A model generated the notes under the pieces. That model saw only the letters and a list, made by a program, of their open reading frames with translations. It searched no databases and was not told where the DNA came from. From positions 44,846-108,845 of the forward strand of contig NZ_BCYU01000002.1 of assembly GCF_001598355.1 (NCBI RefSeq): a stretch of 64,000 nucleotides of DNA, given 5' to 3'. The stretch comes from Sphingomonas asaccharolytica NBRC 15499 (GTDB lineage: Bacteria; Pseudomonadota; Alphaproteobacteria; Sphingomonadales; Sphingomonadaceae). Shown piece after piece: positions 1 through 7,688 of the stretch (the first letter of the stretch is position 1; each line of letters begins with the position of its first letter). Both the position numbers and the translations under genes were made by a program.

Positions 1-498
1 CTGGGGTACGACGAGCGCGATCAGCAGGCCCAGGAGCTGCTGTCCTTCGACAAGTACATGATCGAGCAACGCAGCCGCCTCTATGGCGAGCAGCAGCAGT
101 ACAACGTGCTGCGCAAGGTGCTTCTCGTGAAAGGCCACAAGAACGTCCAGGACTTCCTGGTCGATCCGAAGACCCTTCAGCCGCCCGCGCCCGATCCGAA
201 GATGCAAGCCGAGGTGGCAAAGATCACTAAGGAGACCGAGGTCCTGGAAAGGGAGACCGCGCTTAAGGAGCAGAACGCCCAGCACAAGGTCTCCATGGAT
301 ACCTTCGAGGCCCGCCTGAAGCAGCAGTTCCAGGCCGCGGACATCGACCTGAAGGGCCGCGACGCGGACCGGAAGGACCACGAGACGGCAAACCGCATCG
401 ACATCGCCCAGGCCGAGCTGGAGCTGGCAATCCACCAGACCCAAGTCGCGCCGCCGGCCAACGAGAAGGCTTCGGCCATCATCAGCCCGAACGGCTAA
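1..498 (+). CDS. Phage portal protein, C-terminal part (5' end outside window)
   Basis: The reading frame is open from base 1 and ends at a TAA at 496-498, so at least 165 C-terminal residues are present. They are rich in Glu, Lys, Gln and Ala and look like a long coiled coil (roughly residues 60-145), as in the C-terminal barrel of some podovirus portals. The portal forms the dodecameric ring through which DNA enters and leaves the phage head. Identification rests mainly on position, immediately upstream of scaffold and major capsid genes; the diagnostic core is outside the window. A Shine-Dalgarno AAGGAG sits right after the stop for the next gene. Another head-associated coiled-coil protein cannot be excluded. 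Confidence 0.6.
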   Translation: MGYDERDQQAQELLSFDKYMIEQRSRLYGEQQQYNVLRKVLLVKGHKNVQDFLVDPKTLQPPAPDPKMQAEVAKITKETEVLERETALKEQNAQHKVSMDTFEARLKQQFQAADIDLKGRDADRKDHETANRIDIAQAELELAIHQTQVAPPANEKASAIISPNG

Positions 499-505
499 GG
501 AGACC

Positions 506-820
506 ATGTCCGAAGTGCTACTCAGCGCCGAGGAGCAGGAAATCGTTGAAGAGGGGGACGCCGCGCGTGTCCTCCTCGACGACCCTGCATTCCTCCGCGC
601 GATCGAAGCCGTCCGCCGCGAATGCGCCGACGCGATCCTACAGTCCGACCCGTCCGCCAAGCAGGAGAGGGAGGACGCCTACAACCTTTCGAGGGGCCTA
701 TCCGCCGTCACGCAGCGGCTGGTGGACCTCCAGGCCCGCGGGGAGTCCATCCTCGCTCAGGCCGAAACCCAGACCGTGCATCTCGACCAGGATAACCCCG
801 TCGAGCCGGCCGACTACTGA
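506..820 (+). CDS. Small acidic phage protein of unknown function
   Basis: This 104-residue protein has a good Shine-Dalgarno (AAGGAGA just upstream) and begins 7 bases after the preceding stop. It is strongly acidic and predicted to be helical (many Glu, Asp, Ala and Leu), with no signal peptide or membrane segment. It lies between the portal and scaffold genes in an apparent head-morphogenesis operon, so a small head-assembly role is reasonable, but I recognise no family. The coding call is supported by position and spacing; a competing frame at 546-923 is a shadow. Confidence 0.6.
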   Translation: MSEVLLSAEEQEIVEEGDAARVLLDDPAFLRAIEAVRRECADAILQSDPSAKQEREDAYNLSRGLSAVTQRLVDLQARGESILAQAETQTVHLDQDNPVEPADY

Positions 821-834
821 AAGTACCTACCAAC

Positions 835-1848
835 TTGTCTATCCCCACGGACGACAGCAACACCAGCATGACCGAGGACGCCGCGGTTGCGGCCCTCATC
901 GACAGCTTCGAGCCGGCCCGTAAAGGCCCAGCTGCGAAGGGTGTCGGGAAGCCCGCCCCCGAAGACGCCGACCCGGACGAAGACGCTACCGTCGACGACC
1001 AGGACGAGGGCGAGGATGAAGACGGCGCCGAAGACTCCGATAACGAGTCCGACGATGACGACCAGGATGCCGCTGAAGACAGCCAGGACGACGAGGAAGC
1101 CGAAGACGAAGAGGACGACAAGTCCGGCGGGGCCGCTGAGGCTGCCGATGACCAAGTCGTCAAGGTGACTGTCAACGGCGAGACCCAAGAGTTCACCGTC
1201 GCGAGCCTCAAGCGTCTCGCCGGCCAAGAGGCCTCGCTGACCCGCAAGAGCCAGGAAGCCGATCTCGTCGGCGGCCGAGCTGCTGCGGCTCTCCAAGCGG
1301 CGATAGAAGCTTCGATGGAAGACCTCCAGCCGTATGCGGATGTCGACTGGCTTACCCTCCAGAACGAAATGGACCCCGAAGAGTTCGCCTGGCACCGCAA
1401 GAATGCCGCGCGGGCCGAGGGCCGCCACCGCAAGTTGATGGAGCAGGCCCAGGGCTTCGAGCAGGTCATGCAGCAGCGCAAGCAGGCCGATACGATCCGC
1501 CGGGCCGAAGAGGCCAGCGCTGTCCTCGCGAAGGACATGCCCGGCTGGGGTGACCAGCTCTATGGCGACATCATCAAGTATGGAGCGAGCCAGGGGCTCG
1601 ACGAGGCTGACGTGGCCAACATCGTCGACGCCAACGTCATCAAGCTCCTCCACAAGGCGATGCTCCACGACCGCGGCCAGCAGGCAGCGGCCAAGAAGGT
1701 CACCGCTGCCCCCACCAAGGTCATCAAGCCCGGCTCGCGCGACGAAGCGCCGGCTAAGGCGGCAACCGTGAAGAAAGCCGTGGCTCGCCTGAGCAAGACC
1801 GGCAGCGACGCGGACGCGATGGCCGTTCTGATGGGCCGCTGGGCGTAA
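835..1848 (+). CDS. Phage capsid scaffolding protein (putative)
   Basis: The 337-residue product is very acidic. Residues about 40-105 are almost entirely Asp, Glu, Ser and Ala, followed by a helical, charged C-terminal half ending in a basic Lys/Ala-rich tail. This composition, an acidic helical body with a basic tail immediately before the major capsid gene, is typical of scaffolding proteins, which template procapsid assembly and bind the coat protein through the basic C-terminus. The longest frame begins with TTG at 835; an ATG at 868 in the same frame is the alternative start, and neither has a strong ribosome binding site. Family membership is inferred from composition and gene order. 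Confidence 0.65.
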   Translation: MSIPTDDSNTSMTEDAAVAALIDSFEPARKGPAAKGVGKPAPEDADPDEDATVDDQDEGEDEDGAEDSDNESDDDDQDAAEDSQDDEEAEDEEDDKSGGAAEAADDQVVKVTVNGETQEFTVASLKRLAGQEASLTRKSQEADLVGGRAAAALQAAIEASMEDLQPYADVDWLTLQNEMDPEEFAWHRKNAARAEGRHRKLMEQAQGFEQVMQQRKQADTIRRAEEASAVLAKDMPGWGDQLYGDIIKYGASQGLDEADVANIVDANVIKLLHKAMLHDRGQQAAAKKVTAAPTKVIKPGSRDEAPAKAATVKKAVARLSKTGSDADAMAVLMGRWA

Positions 1849-1901
1849 GCCCCGGTCCTCACCCCAACCCAACACCCACATAGAAGACCCAGAAAACACC
1901 C

Positions 1902-2804
1902 ATGGCTACTTTCAAGACCTACGACTCGGTCGGCGCCAAGGAAGACGTCAGCGACGTCATCTCCATGCTCAACAAGCATGAAACCCCCTTCACCAGCTCG
2001 CTAAGCAGCCGCACGGTCTCGCAGAAGACCTACGAGTGGCAGGAAGACGAGCAGGAGGGCGGCCAGGACAACGCCCAGGTCGAAGGCTTCGACGCTACCG
2101 AGGAGGACTGCACGACCACCGAGATGCGGTCGAACACCACGCAGATTTTCTCGCGCACCATCAAACTGTCGGGCTCGGTCCAGGCGACCGACCACTATGG
2201 CCGCAAGGATGAGCTGGCCCGCCAGATCGTCAAGAAGGGCAAGGCCCTGAAGCTCGACCGCGAGCGTGCGTGCGTGGGCGTCGACCAGGCTTCGGTCCTC
2301 GGCTCCAACACGGTCGCCCGCCGGCATGCTTCGGTAAGCAAGCTGATCGACGCCGGAAACATCATCGCGAACGACGCTGTTGGCGCTCCGCTGAAGGAGA
2401 CCACGCTCCGTACCGCGATCAAGAAGAACTATGACGAGGGCGGCAGCGCTCGTCGGTTCATGGTCGCTCCGTATGTTGCCGAGCAAACCGCCGAGTTCGC
2501 CGGCAACGCCACGCGCACTCGCCAGGTTACCGACAAGGCGGCCACCGAGATCGTGCACGTCGTGGACGTGTACACCACGGCGCTCGGCACGCTCACCGTC
2601 GAGACGAACCGCGAGATGAAGGTCGATTTCGGCCTGCTCTGGAACCCCGAGAACTGGAAGAGCGTCGTCCTCAAGGGCCGCGGCTGGTTCCGCGAGACCC
2701 TCGCCAAGACGGGCGACAACACGAAGATCATGCTGGCCGGCGAGTACGGTCTCCAGCACGACAACTTCAAGGCGTCGGTGCTCGTTACCGGCATCAGCGA
2801 GTAA
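1902..2804 (+). CDS. Phage major capsid protein, DUF5309/SU10 type
   Basis: The 300-residue product resembles the DUF5309 coat-protein family (HK97-fold coats of SU10-like podoviruses). The N-terminus (TYDSVGAKEDVSDVI, then HETPFTSSL) and the C-terminal region containing LLWNPENWKSVVLKGRGWF fit that group. The coat forms the icosahedral head shell. It follows the scaffold gene by 53 bases and is followed by a strong intrinsic terminator, a common arrangement for raising the level of the most abundant virion protein over downstream genes. The start ATG is clear; no signal or membrane segments are seen. Confidence 0.85.
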   Translation: MATFKTYDSVGAKEDVSDVISMLNKHETPFTSSLSSRTVSQKTYEWQEDEQEGGQDNAQVEGFDATEEDCTTTEMRSNTTQIFSRTIKLSGSVQATDHYGRKDELARQIVKKGKALKLDRERACVGVDQASVLGSNTVARRHASVSKLIDAGNIIANDAVGAPLKETTLRTAIKKNYDEGGSARRFMVAPYVAEQTAEFAGNATRTRQVTDKAATEIVHVVDVYTTALGTLTVETNREMKVDFGLLWNPENWKSVVLKGRGWFRETLAKTGDNTKIMLAGEYGLQHDNFKASVLVTGISE

Positions 2805-2816
2805 TCGCCGATTGAG

Positions 2817-2851
2817 ACCCTCGGCCCTTAAACGGGGCCGGGGGTTTCCCT
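2817..2851 (+). terminator. Intrinsic terminator after the capsid gene
   Basis: CCCTCGGCCC and GGGGCCGGGG form a GC-rich stem around a TTAAAC loop, followed by TTTCCCTTT. It sits 12 bases after the major capsid stop. Partial read-through would still express the downstream tail genes. Confidence 0.75.
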
Positions 2852-2871
2852 TTCCTCTAACCGAACACCGA

Positions 2872-3237
2872 ATGACCACACCGTTTCGCTTCATCACCGC
2901 AGATGAAGACTTCGTACCCGATACTGTCGACGATGATTTCCGGATGACCGGTACGATCGTGTCGACCCAGAACATCCCGCAGAGCTTCTTGGACAAGGTC
3001 GCCAGTAAGCGTGACCTCCAGGACAAGCAGACCTTCTCGCAGCTCACGCGCGGCGACGAGATCGAGAAAATCCATCTCGCCCGTATCCCGGTCGCGGTAG
3101 TCAGCAAGTGGCATCGCGAGGGGTTCGACCTGTTCCATCTGATCGACTCCGGCGATCCCAACGCCAGCGCCATCATCCTCGCCAAGCTCCGAGCTGACGA
3201 CATGGCGGCCTTCCAGACCACCTCAAAGAATTTCTGA
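2872..3237 (+). CDS. Phage protein of unknown function (121 aa)
   Basis: The start is taken as the ATG at 2872, just after the terminator. A TTG at 2812 in the same frame would place coding sequence through the hairpin and is unlikely. The protein (MTTPFRFITADEDFVPD...) is soluble, of mixed charge, with no motif I recognise. Its place between capsid and adaptor genes suggests a head-completion or decoration role, but this is inference from order only. The next gene begins 4 bases after its stop. Confidence 0.6.
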   Translation: MTTPFRFITADEDFVPDTVDDDFRMTGTIVSTQNIPQSFLDKVASKRDLQDKQTFSQLTRGDEIEKIHLARIPVAVVSKWHREGFDLFHLIDSGDPNASAIILAKLRADDMAAFQTTSKNF

Positions 3238-3241
3238 TCCA

Positions 3242-3853
3242 ATGAGCTTCGGCAAACTCAAACGAGCGCTTCAGAGCCTCATCAACCGCAAAGACCTGAC
3301 GGACGACCTTGCCGGAGACTTCATCAACCGCGCCGTCGACGAGATCGAGCGTCAGCTCCGCATCGGCCCCATGGAGGCCCTTCTCGAAGCTTCGAGCTGG
3401 GACGGCACAGCCAACAGCATCACGATCCCGCCCAACTACCTGCAGCTGATCGACATATTCACGGACGGCGGGACCCTGCGGCTGGTCGACAAGGACGCGT
3501 TCTTCTGCGCCTCCACCACAGGCCGGCCCCTTGTCTTCATGAAGACCGGCGCGAGCTGGCTGGTGAAGCCCAAGCCGGCCGCGGGAACGACCGTATTCGT
3601 CCAATATTACGCTGAGAGCCCGCCGCTCCAGGTCGACACCGATGAAAACGTCTGGACCAAAGCGTGCTTCAGCGCCGTCCTCTACACCGCAGCCTCCCTC
3701 GCTGCTGATCACTTCCAGATGGAGGACCAGTACGTCCAGCGCTTCGACGGCAAGGCTCAGGCCTTGGTGACGGCGATCGACGGCCAAAACTGGGACGAGA
3801 AGTGGAACGTGCCGCTCGCGATTGGCGCCCCCAAAGACATCGGAGAGTATTGA
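3242..3853 (+). CDS. Phage head-tail adaptor (gatekeeper-like) protein
   Basis: The 203-residue protein has an N-terminal helical part (FGKLKRALQSLINRKDLTDD) and a beta-rich middle with PPNYLQLIDIF and VQYYAESPPL, followed by a helical segment. This pattern is typical of podovirus adaptor proteins that bind below the portal and connect it to the tail nozzle. It lies two genes after the major capsid gene, where adaptors usually sit. The start is an ATG 4 bases after the previous stop. Recognition is by pattern and order. Confidence 0.6.
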   Translation: MSFGKLKRALQSLINRKDLTDDLAGDFINRAVDEIERQLRIGPMEALLEASSWDGTANSITIPPNYLQLIDIFTDGGTLRLVDKDAFFCASTTGRPLVFMKTGASWLVKPKPAAGTTVFVQYYAESPPLQVDTDENVWTKACFSAVLYTAASLAADHFQMEDQYVQRFDGKAQALVTAIDGQNWDEKWNVPLAIGAPKDIGEY

Positions 3854-3855
3854 CC

Positions 3856-4419
3856 ATGGGCGACTTCACCAGCGCCTCCTTCTACGGCCAGAGCCAGCAG
3901 GACCTGCGCGGACCCAAAGGCGACCAAGGCGACAAGGGCGACCAGGGAGACCTGGGCCCCCGCGGCGAACAGGGCCTCGACGCCTACCAAGTGTGGCTCT
4001 CGCTGGGCCATAGCGGCACCGAAGCGGAGTTCATCTCGTCCCTTACCGGCCCATCCGGCCGTGACGGGAAGGATAGCGCGTACCGCTATGGCTCGTTTGC
4101 CGTCGTCGGCATCCAACCAGGCGAGATTCTCCTCGATCATGACGTGATCGAAGCCCACACGCTCGGGGCTGACTTCGTCGGGTCAAGAGTTTCCTGTGAC
4201 CTCCCACCGGACGACGACTGGATCGCTAAGGTCCTGAAGAACGACGTCCAGATCGGGACGATTACGGTTTCGGCTCCGGACGGTTTCGTCACGCTCGCCA
4301 CCGCGGGACATGCCCCTGTGGCGGTAGCTGTCGGCGACGTTGTTTCGGTTGCCGCCCCGGATATCCCGGACGCCTCGATTGGCCGCGTCCGCTTCACTTT
4401 CTTTGGAACACTCCCGTAA
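3856..4419 (+). CDS. Collagen-like phage tail/fibre protein
   Basis: The 187-residue protein starts at the ATG at 3856, right after the adaptor stop. Residues about 19-40 are Gly-X-Y repeats (GPKGDQGDKGDQGDLGPRGE), expected to form a short collagen triple helix, followed by a GLDAYQVWLSLGHSG segment common at the edges of phage collagen-like modules and a beta-rich C-terminal domain. Such proteins are trimeric fibres or spikes on virions. Its stop overlaps the next start (TAATG), implying coupled translation and probably a shared structure. Confidence 0.75.
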   Translation: MGDFTSASFYGQSQQDLRGPKGDQGDKGDQGDLGPRGEQGLDAYQVWLSLGHSGTEAEFISSLTGPSGRDGKDSAYRYGSFAVVGIQPGEILLDHDVIEAHTLGADFVGSRVSCDLPPDDDWIAKVLKNDVQIGTITVSAPDGFVTLATAGHAPVAVAVGDVVSVAAPDIPDASIGRVRFTFFGTLP

Positions 4420-5369
4420 TGCCCACTTATTTCGCCGGGTCCACGTTGGACGCGTTTGTGCCCTCCCTGACGAACTGCACGGACGACGCCTCCGTTGTCT
4501 ATGTGAGCCCCGGCGGCTTTGCAGACGCATACGTTACTGATCCCGCAGACGGCATTAGGAAGGGAGTTTCGAGGCTCTGGAGCCACGCTCACTCCGTATC
4601 TGGTGCATTTGCTGCCGCCCCGGTGCTTTACTCCTGGTTCAATCAGAGCGGCGTGGAGGTGGTACGGTTTGCCAGCGTCGCCGGAGGCTATCAGCTCCAA
4701 TATTTCAACGCCGGCTCATGGGTTGGCGTTGGGGAACCGATGGGCGGCGGTTCAGGCACATACGACTTTCTTATCTACATCCACCCCACTGCCGGGAGGC
4801 TCGCGTGGTTCTTTAACCAAAACCTCGCTGTTGATGTACGCGCCCTAGACACTTCGCCCATCGGTAACGTGGCAAGGATGCGCCTAGGAATCCTGCAAGG
4901 ATACGTCGGCAACACGGCCCACAGCGGCGTGCTCCTGGCGTCATACAACACAATCGGGCACACGGTCCGACGCCGTGCCCCCACCGCTAACGGGACCCGC
5001 ATGACATGGTCTGGAAGCTACGCGGACGTTGACGACGCCGCGACGGACGATAGCGACGCCATCTCTGCATCAAACGTCGGGGACGTGGCGACCTTCACCG
5101 GACCAGTGTTCACTCCCACCAGCGCCGGCAATGTCATCAAAGCTGTTGGCGTGGCCGCCCGCATCCGTAACGACGGCGATGTCATTCCGACCAACGCCAA
5201 GGTGTTGTTGTCGGTAGGCGGGGAGGATCAGTTAGCCCCCACAAACATGCCGATCACTGCAGGATTTCAAGGCTCCGTCGCGATGTTCGATAAGGACCCA
5301 GGAACCGGCCTCCCGTGGTCCGATATTTCGCGGGTCAACGGCGAGTTCGGGCTCGTTGCTACGGAATAG
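4419..5369 (+). CDS. Phage virion protein, likely tail fibre or receptor-binding partner
   Basis: This 316-residue protein is translated from an ATG overlapping the stop of the collagen-like gene. It is rich in beta-prone and aromatic residues, and has Gly/Ser-rich turns and few charged helices, as expected for a beta-sandwich or beta-helix surface protein. A stretch near residues 100-150 (DFLIYIHPTAGRLAWFFNQN) looks like a lectin-type sandwich strand pair, but I cannot assign a family. Position after a fibre gene suggests host recognition or fibre capping. No catalytic motif was seen. Confidence 0.5.
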   Translation: MPTYFAGSTLDAFVPSLTNCTDDASVVYVSPGGFADAYVTDPADGIRKGVSRLWSHAHSVSGAFAAAPVLYSWFNQSGVEVVRFASVAGGYQLQYFNAGSWVGVGEPMGGGSGTYDFLIYIHPTAGRLAWFFNQNLAVDVRALDTSPIGNVARMRLGILQGYVGNTAHSGVLLASYNTIGHTVRRRAPTANGTRMTWSGSYADVDDAATDDSDAISASNVGDVATFTGPVFTPTSAGNVIKAVGVAARIRNDGDVIPTNAKVLLSVGGEDQLAPTNMPITAGFQGSVAMFDKDPGTGLPWSDISRVNGEFGLVATE

Positions 5370-5375
5370 CCCAGC

Positions 5376-5576
5376 GTGACCACATACGTTGCGAAAGCCG
5401 GGGAGTACCTCGTCGAAGGCGCCCCCGGCGTCACCGTGGTTTCCAAACTGGGCCACTACATCGTCGAGGGCACCGAGAAGCGCGTCATTGCCAGCAAATT
5501 GGCACAGTACGTCGTGGAGGGCCCGCCGATTATCATTCCCGCGGCCCCGCGGCGCCGACAACTCACAATGACCTAG
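5376..5576 (+). CDS. Small phage protein with three short internal repeats
   Basis: A 66-residue protein starts with GTG 6 bases after the previous stop. It contains three tandem copies of a unit of about 18-20 residues: GEYLVEG, then VVSKLGHYIVEG, then VIASKLAQYVVEG. The repeated (K/E)LxxYxVEG pattern predicts a small beta-solenoid or stacked-strand piece. It is probably a virion tip or fibre accessory protein, by position only. A competing frame at 5389-5571 is less consistent with the operon spacing. Confidence 0.55.
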   Translation: MTTYVAKAGEYLVEGAPGVTVVSKLGHYIVEGTEKRVIASKLAQYVVEGPPIIIPAAPRRRQLTMT

Positions 5577-5580
5577 GTTC

Positions 5581-5868
5581 ATGGACACCAACAACAGCAA
5601 CACCGGACTCATCCTGGACCTGCGCGACCGCATGGCACGGATTGAGACCAAACTAGACGCCCACCACGATGCCCATACGGTCATCGACAAGCGCTTGGAC
5701 AAGGTTGAGGCCGCCGTATCGGACCTCGACGACCGAATCACCGCGAATCGCAGCGACATTGACGCAGGTAAGGCGAAAGTCGCCACCCTGGGCGCAGTGG
5801 GCGGCGGCGTAATCGCGGTCGCAACGATGCTCGGCGACCACCTTTGGTCGCTCTTTAGGCTCCACTAA
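5581..5868 (+). CDS. Coiled-coil membrane protein, possible holin or lysis accessory
   Basis: The 95-residue protein has an N-terminal heptad-rich coiled coil (residues about 10-60, with LRDRMARIETKLDAH and VIDKRLDKVEAAVSDLDDRI) followed by one C-terminal hydrophobic segment (VATLGAVGGGVIAVATMLG). This layout, soluble coiled coil plus one membrane anchor at the end of a phage late operon, resembles XhlA-type lysis proteins. It is the last gene before an intrinsic terminator. No endolysin is seen to the right, so lysis genes may lie left of the window. Function is inferred. Confidence 0.55.
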   Translation: MDTNNSNTGLILDLRDRMARIETKLDAHHDAHTVIDKRLDKVEAAVSDLDDRITANRSDIDAGKAKVATLGAVGGGVIAVATMLGDHLWSLFRLH

Positions 5869-5876
5869 ACACTTCG

Positions 5877-5904
5877 GACCCTCCCTCGCGGAGGGTTCTT
5901 TTTT
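5877..5904 (+). terminator. Intrinsic terminator ending the phage late operon
   Basis: ACCCTCC and GGAGGGT pair around CTCGC and are followed by TCTTTTTT. It is positioned 9 bases after the coiled-coil gene stop and is a textbook rho-independent terminator separating late genes from the integration module. Confidence 0.9.
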
Positions 5905-5932
5905 CGTTACACTTGCATTTCTAGAACATTTC

Positions 5933-5968
5933 GGTAACGGGGAACTGTCCGCTATTGCGGACGTTACC
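5933..5968 (+). promoter_or_regulatory. Nested inverted repeat upstream of the MarR-like gene
   Basis: GGTAAC (5933-5938) and GTTACC (5963-5968) enclose a perfect hairpin GTCCGC-TATT-GCGGAC (5947-5962). It lies about 38 bases before the regulator start, so it is a plausible operator for that regulator or an integrase arm site. Confidence 0.45.
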
Positions 5969-6005
5969 TAATTGCAGACTTTCCACACTCGGTATGGAGA
6001 CAGAC

Positions 6006-6356
6006 ATGTCCCGCGATGAAACCCAACAGAAGGCGCTACGACGCCTCAATCGCTTGATGGCTACACTTCGAGGTACGATCGGGGAGACGATCCCCCTGCA
6101 AATCGCCCACACGTTTATCCTCGTCGCTCAGAATGAGGGCAAGGGTGTGAGCGAGTTGGCCGAACTGGCCGGGGCAAGCAAAGGGACGATGAGTCGTCAC
6201 CTGTTGGACCTCTCGGACAAGCTCAGGAGCGGGGAGGATGGCTACGGGCTGCTCCAGCGCACGCAGGACCCAAGCAACCTCCGAACCGTCATCTACACGC
6301 TCACCGCAAAGGGCAAGCTGCTCCGAGACAACCTCGTGGGCATCCTGGAGGACTGA
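6006..6356 (+). CDS. MarR-like winged-helix regulator of the prophage
   Basis: The start at 6006 is supported by GGAGA six bases upstream; in-frame alternatives lie at 5955 and 5994. The 116-residue product carries a MarR-type winged helix: GVSELAELAGASKGTMSRHL as the helix-turn-helix (residues about 46-65) and a wing with LLQRTQDPSNLRTVIYTLT. The short N-terminal dimerisation helix is typical of phage and plasmid versions. Its stop is 1 base before the integrase start, so the two form an operon and it may control lysogeny or integration. Confidence 0.75.
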   Translation: MSRDETQQKALRRLNRLMATLRGTIGETIPLQIAHTFILVAQNEGKGVSELAELAGASKGTMSRHLLDLSDKLRSGEDGYGLLQRTQDPSNLRTVIYTLTAKGKLLRDNLVGILED

Positions 6357-6357
6357 C

Positions 6358-7518
6358 ATGGCGATCTATCCCGACAAGAAGAATGGCAAGCTGACTGGTC
6401 GCTTCCGGGTCGAGCTGCAGCGGGGAGGCGAGCGCTACAGGAAGCGCTGGGACACGTATGCCGAGGCAGAGGGAGACGAGATGGCAGTCCAGGCCGCCTG
6501 GGCAGCCGGAGAGGCCACGCCGGCCCCTGGAGAGGCCCCAGGGGCTCCCACGGTCCATACGTTCGACTCGGTGATCCCGCTGGCTAAGGGGACCCTTTGG
6601 GACGGCAAGTCCACCGAGGATACCTGCTGGGCCCATATCGAGTGGTGCGCCAATCTGCTTTGCCGCAAGACCCGCCTGGACGCGGTGGACACGCACAGCA
6701 TCGATAGAGTCGTGAAGGCTCTCAAAGCCGAGAAGAAGGCCGCCGGGACGATCAACCGATACCTGTCGCACCTCCGGACGTTTCTTATGTGGTCGAAGAG
6801 CCGCAAATACCGCACGCTGCCTGTAGCCGGCGATGACGGGATAACGTTCGATTGGCAGGACGAAGCCGAGGGCCGTATTCGGTGGATCACGTTCGAGGAA
6901 GAGAAGCAGCTTGAAGCCTTTCTGGTCCACACCGAGCGCGAAGACCCCGACCATGCGGCCGCTGCTGCCGCAGTCTGGGACCTGATCGACATCGCGATCG
7001 AGACTGGCTGCCGGCGCGACGAAATGTTGACCGCGGAGCTGGCACAGATTAACGGCCTTCGCTTGCATCTCTGGGAGACCAAGACGGACACTCCCAGGAC
7101 CGTACCCCTAACTCAACGGGTCAGAGACAAGCTTGTGAGCCTTATTGCGCAAGGACGGATGCCTACGCGACGCGGTCTGCGATCGTGGTGGAACCGTGCG
7201 CGGGTACACATGGGCCTGGAGAACGATGACGACTTCGTATTCCATGCGTGCCGCCATACCTGCGCTACTCGTCAGGTTGATGCCGGCGTGAACGTCTTTG
7301 TCATCAAAGAATGGATGGGCCACAAACGCATCGAAACAACCCTTCGGTACGCACATGTAAAGCCCCAGAACCTTGAGGACGCATTGGTGAGGGTGGGGGA
7401 TTACCGCCGCGCAGCCAATGAAAACTCGCAGATTTCTGCGGAAAATTCGCTCCCCACCCTGCACCCCACCGGTGTGGGAATGGGGGTAAACTTGCAACCA
7501 ACCGGGATGGCCGCCTAA
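6358..7518 (+). CDS. int: Tyrosine-type site-specific integrase
   Basis: The 386-residue protein starts at the ATG at 6358. It has an N-terminal arm-binding segment (residues 1-60), a core-binding SAM-like domain (about 68-155) and a catalytic domain (about 175-345). The catalytic residues are visible: Arg219 (TGCRRDE), Lys242, His296 and Arg299 (FHACRHT), His322 (MGH) and Tyr331 (LRYAHV). It cuts and rejoins attP and attB through a 3'-phosphotyrosine link. The gene ends 23 bases before tRNA-Leu, which suggests attachment at or near that tRNA. The C-terminal 40 residues are unconserved-looking and Pro/Thr-rich. Confidence 0.93.
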   Translation: MAIYPDKKNGKLTGRFRVELQRGGERYRKRWDTYAEAEGDEMAVQAAWAAGEATPAPGEAPGAPTVHTFDSVIPLAKGTLWDGKSTEDTCWAHIEWCANLLCRKTRLDAVDTHSIDRVVKALKAEKKAAGTINRYLSHLRTFLMWSKSRKYRTLPVAGDDGITFDWQDEAEGRIRWITFEEEKQLEAFLVHTEREDPDHAAAAAAVWDLIDIAIETGCRRDEMLTAELAQINGLRLHLWETKTDTPRTVPLTQRVRDKLVSLIAQGRMPTRRGLRSWWNRARVHMGLENDDDFVFHACRHTCATRQVDAGVNVFVIKEWMGHKRIETTLRYAHVKPQNLEDALVRVGDYRRAANENSQISAENSLPTLHPTGVGMGVNLQPTGMAA

Positions 7519-7541
7519 GGCAATATCAATGACTTGGCCAT

Positions 7542-7626
7542 GCGGGCGTGGCGGAACTGGTAGACGCGCTGGATTTAGGTTCCAGTATCGCAAGATGTGG
7601 GGGTTCGAGTCCCTTCGCCCGCACCA
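7542..7626 (+). tRNA. tRNA-Leu(TAG)
   Basis: Acceptor arms GCGGGCG (7542-7548) and CGCCCGC (7616-7622) pair, with discriminator A and encoded CCA. The anticodon stem CTGGA/TCCAG holds loop TTTAGGT, giving anticodon TAG (Leu, CUA). A long variable arm typical of tRNA-Leu and a GGTTCGAGTCC T-arm are present. The prophage integrase lies directly 5' of it. Confidence 0.95.
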
Positions 7627-7688
7627 GTCCCCGCGCCTTTGGGGCGGGGTGGCCACCAAATGATTTTCCGGAAAGATGAAGGCCTGAA

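Noticed and set aside
2812..2871. TTG start that would extend the 121-aa phage protein
   Set aside because: It would translate through the capsid terminator hairpin; the ATG at 2872 fits better.
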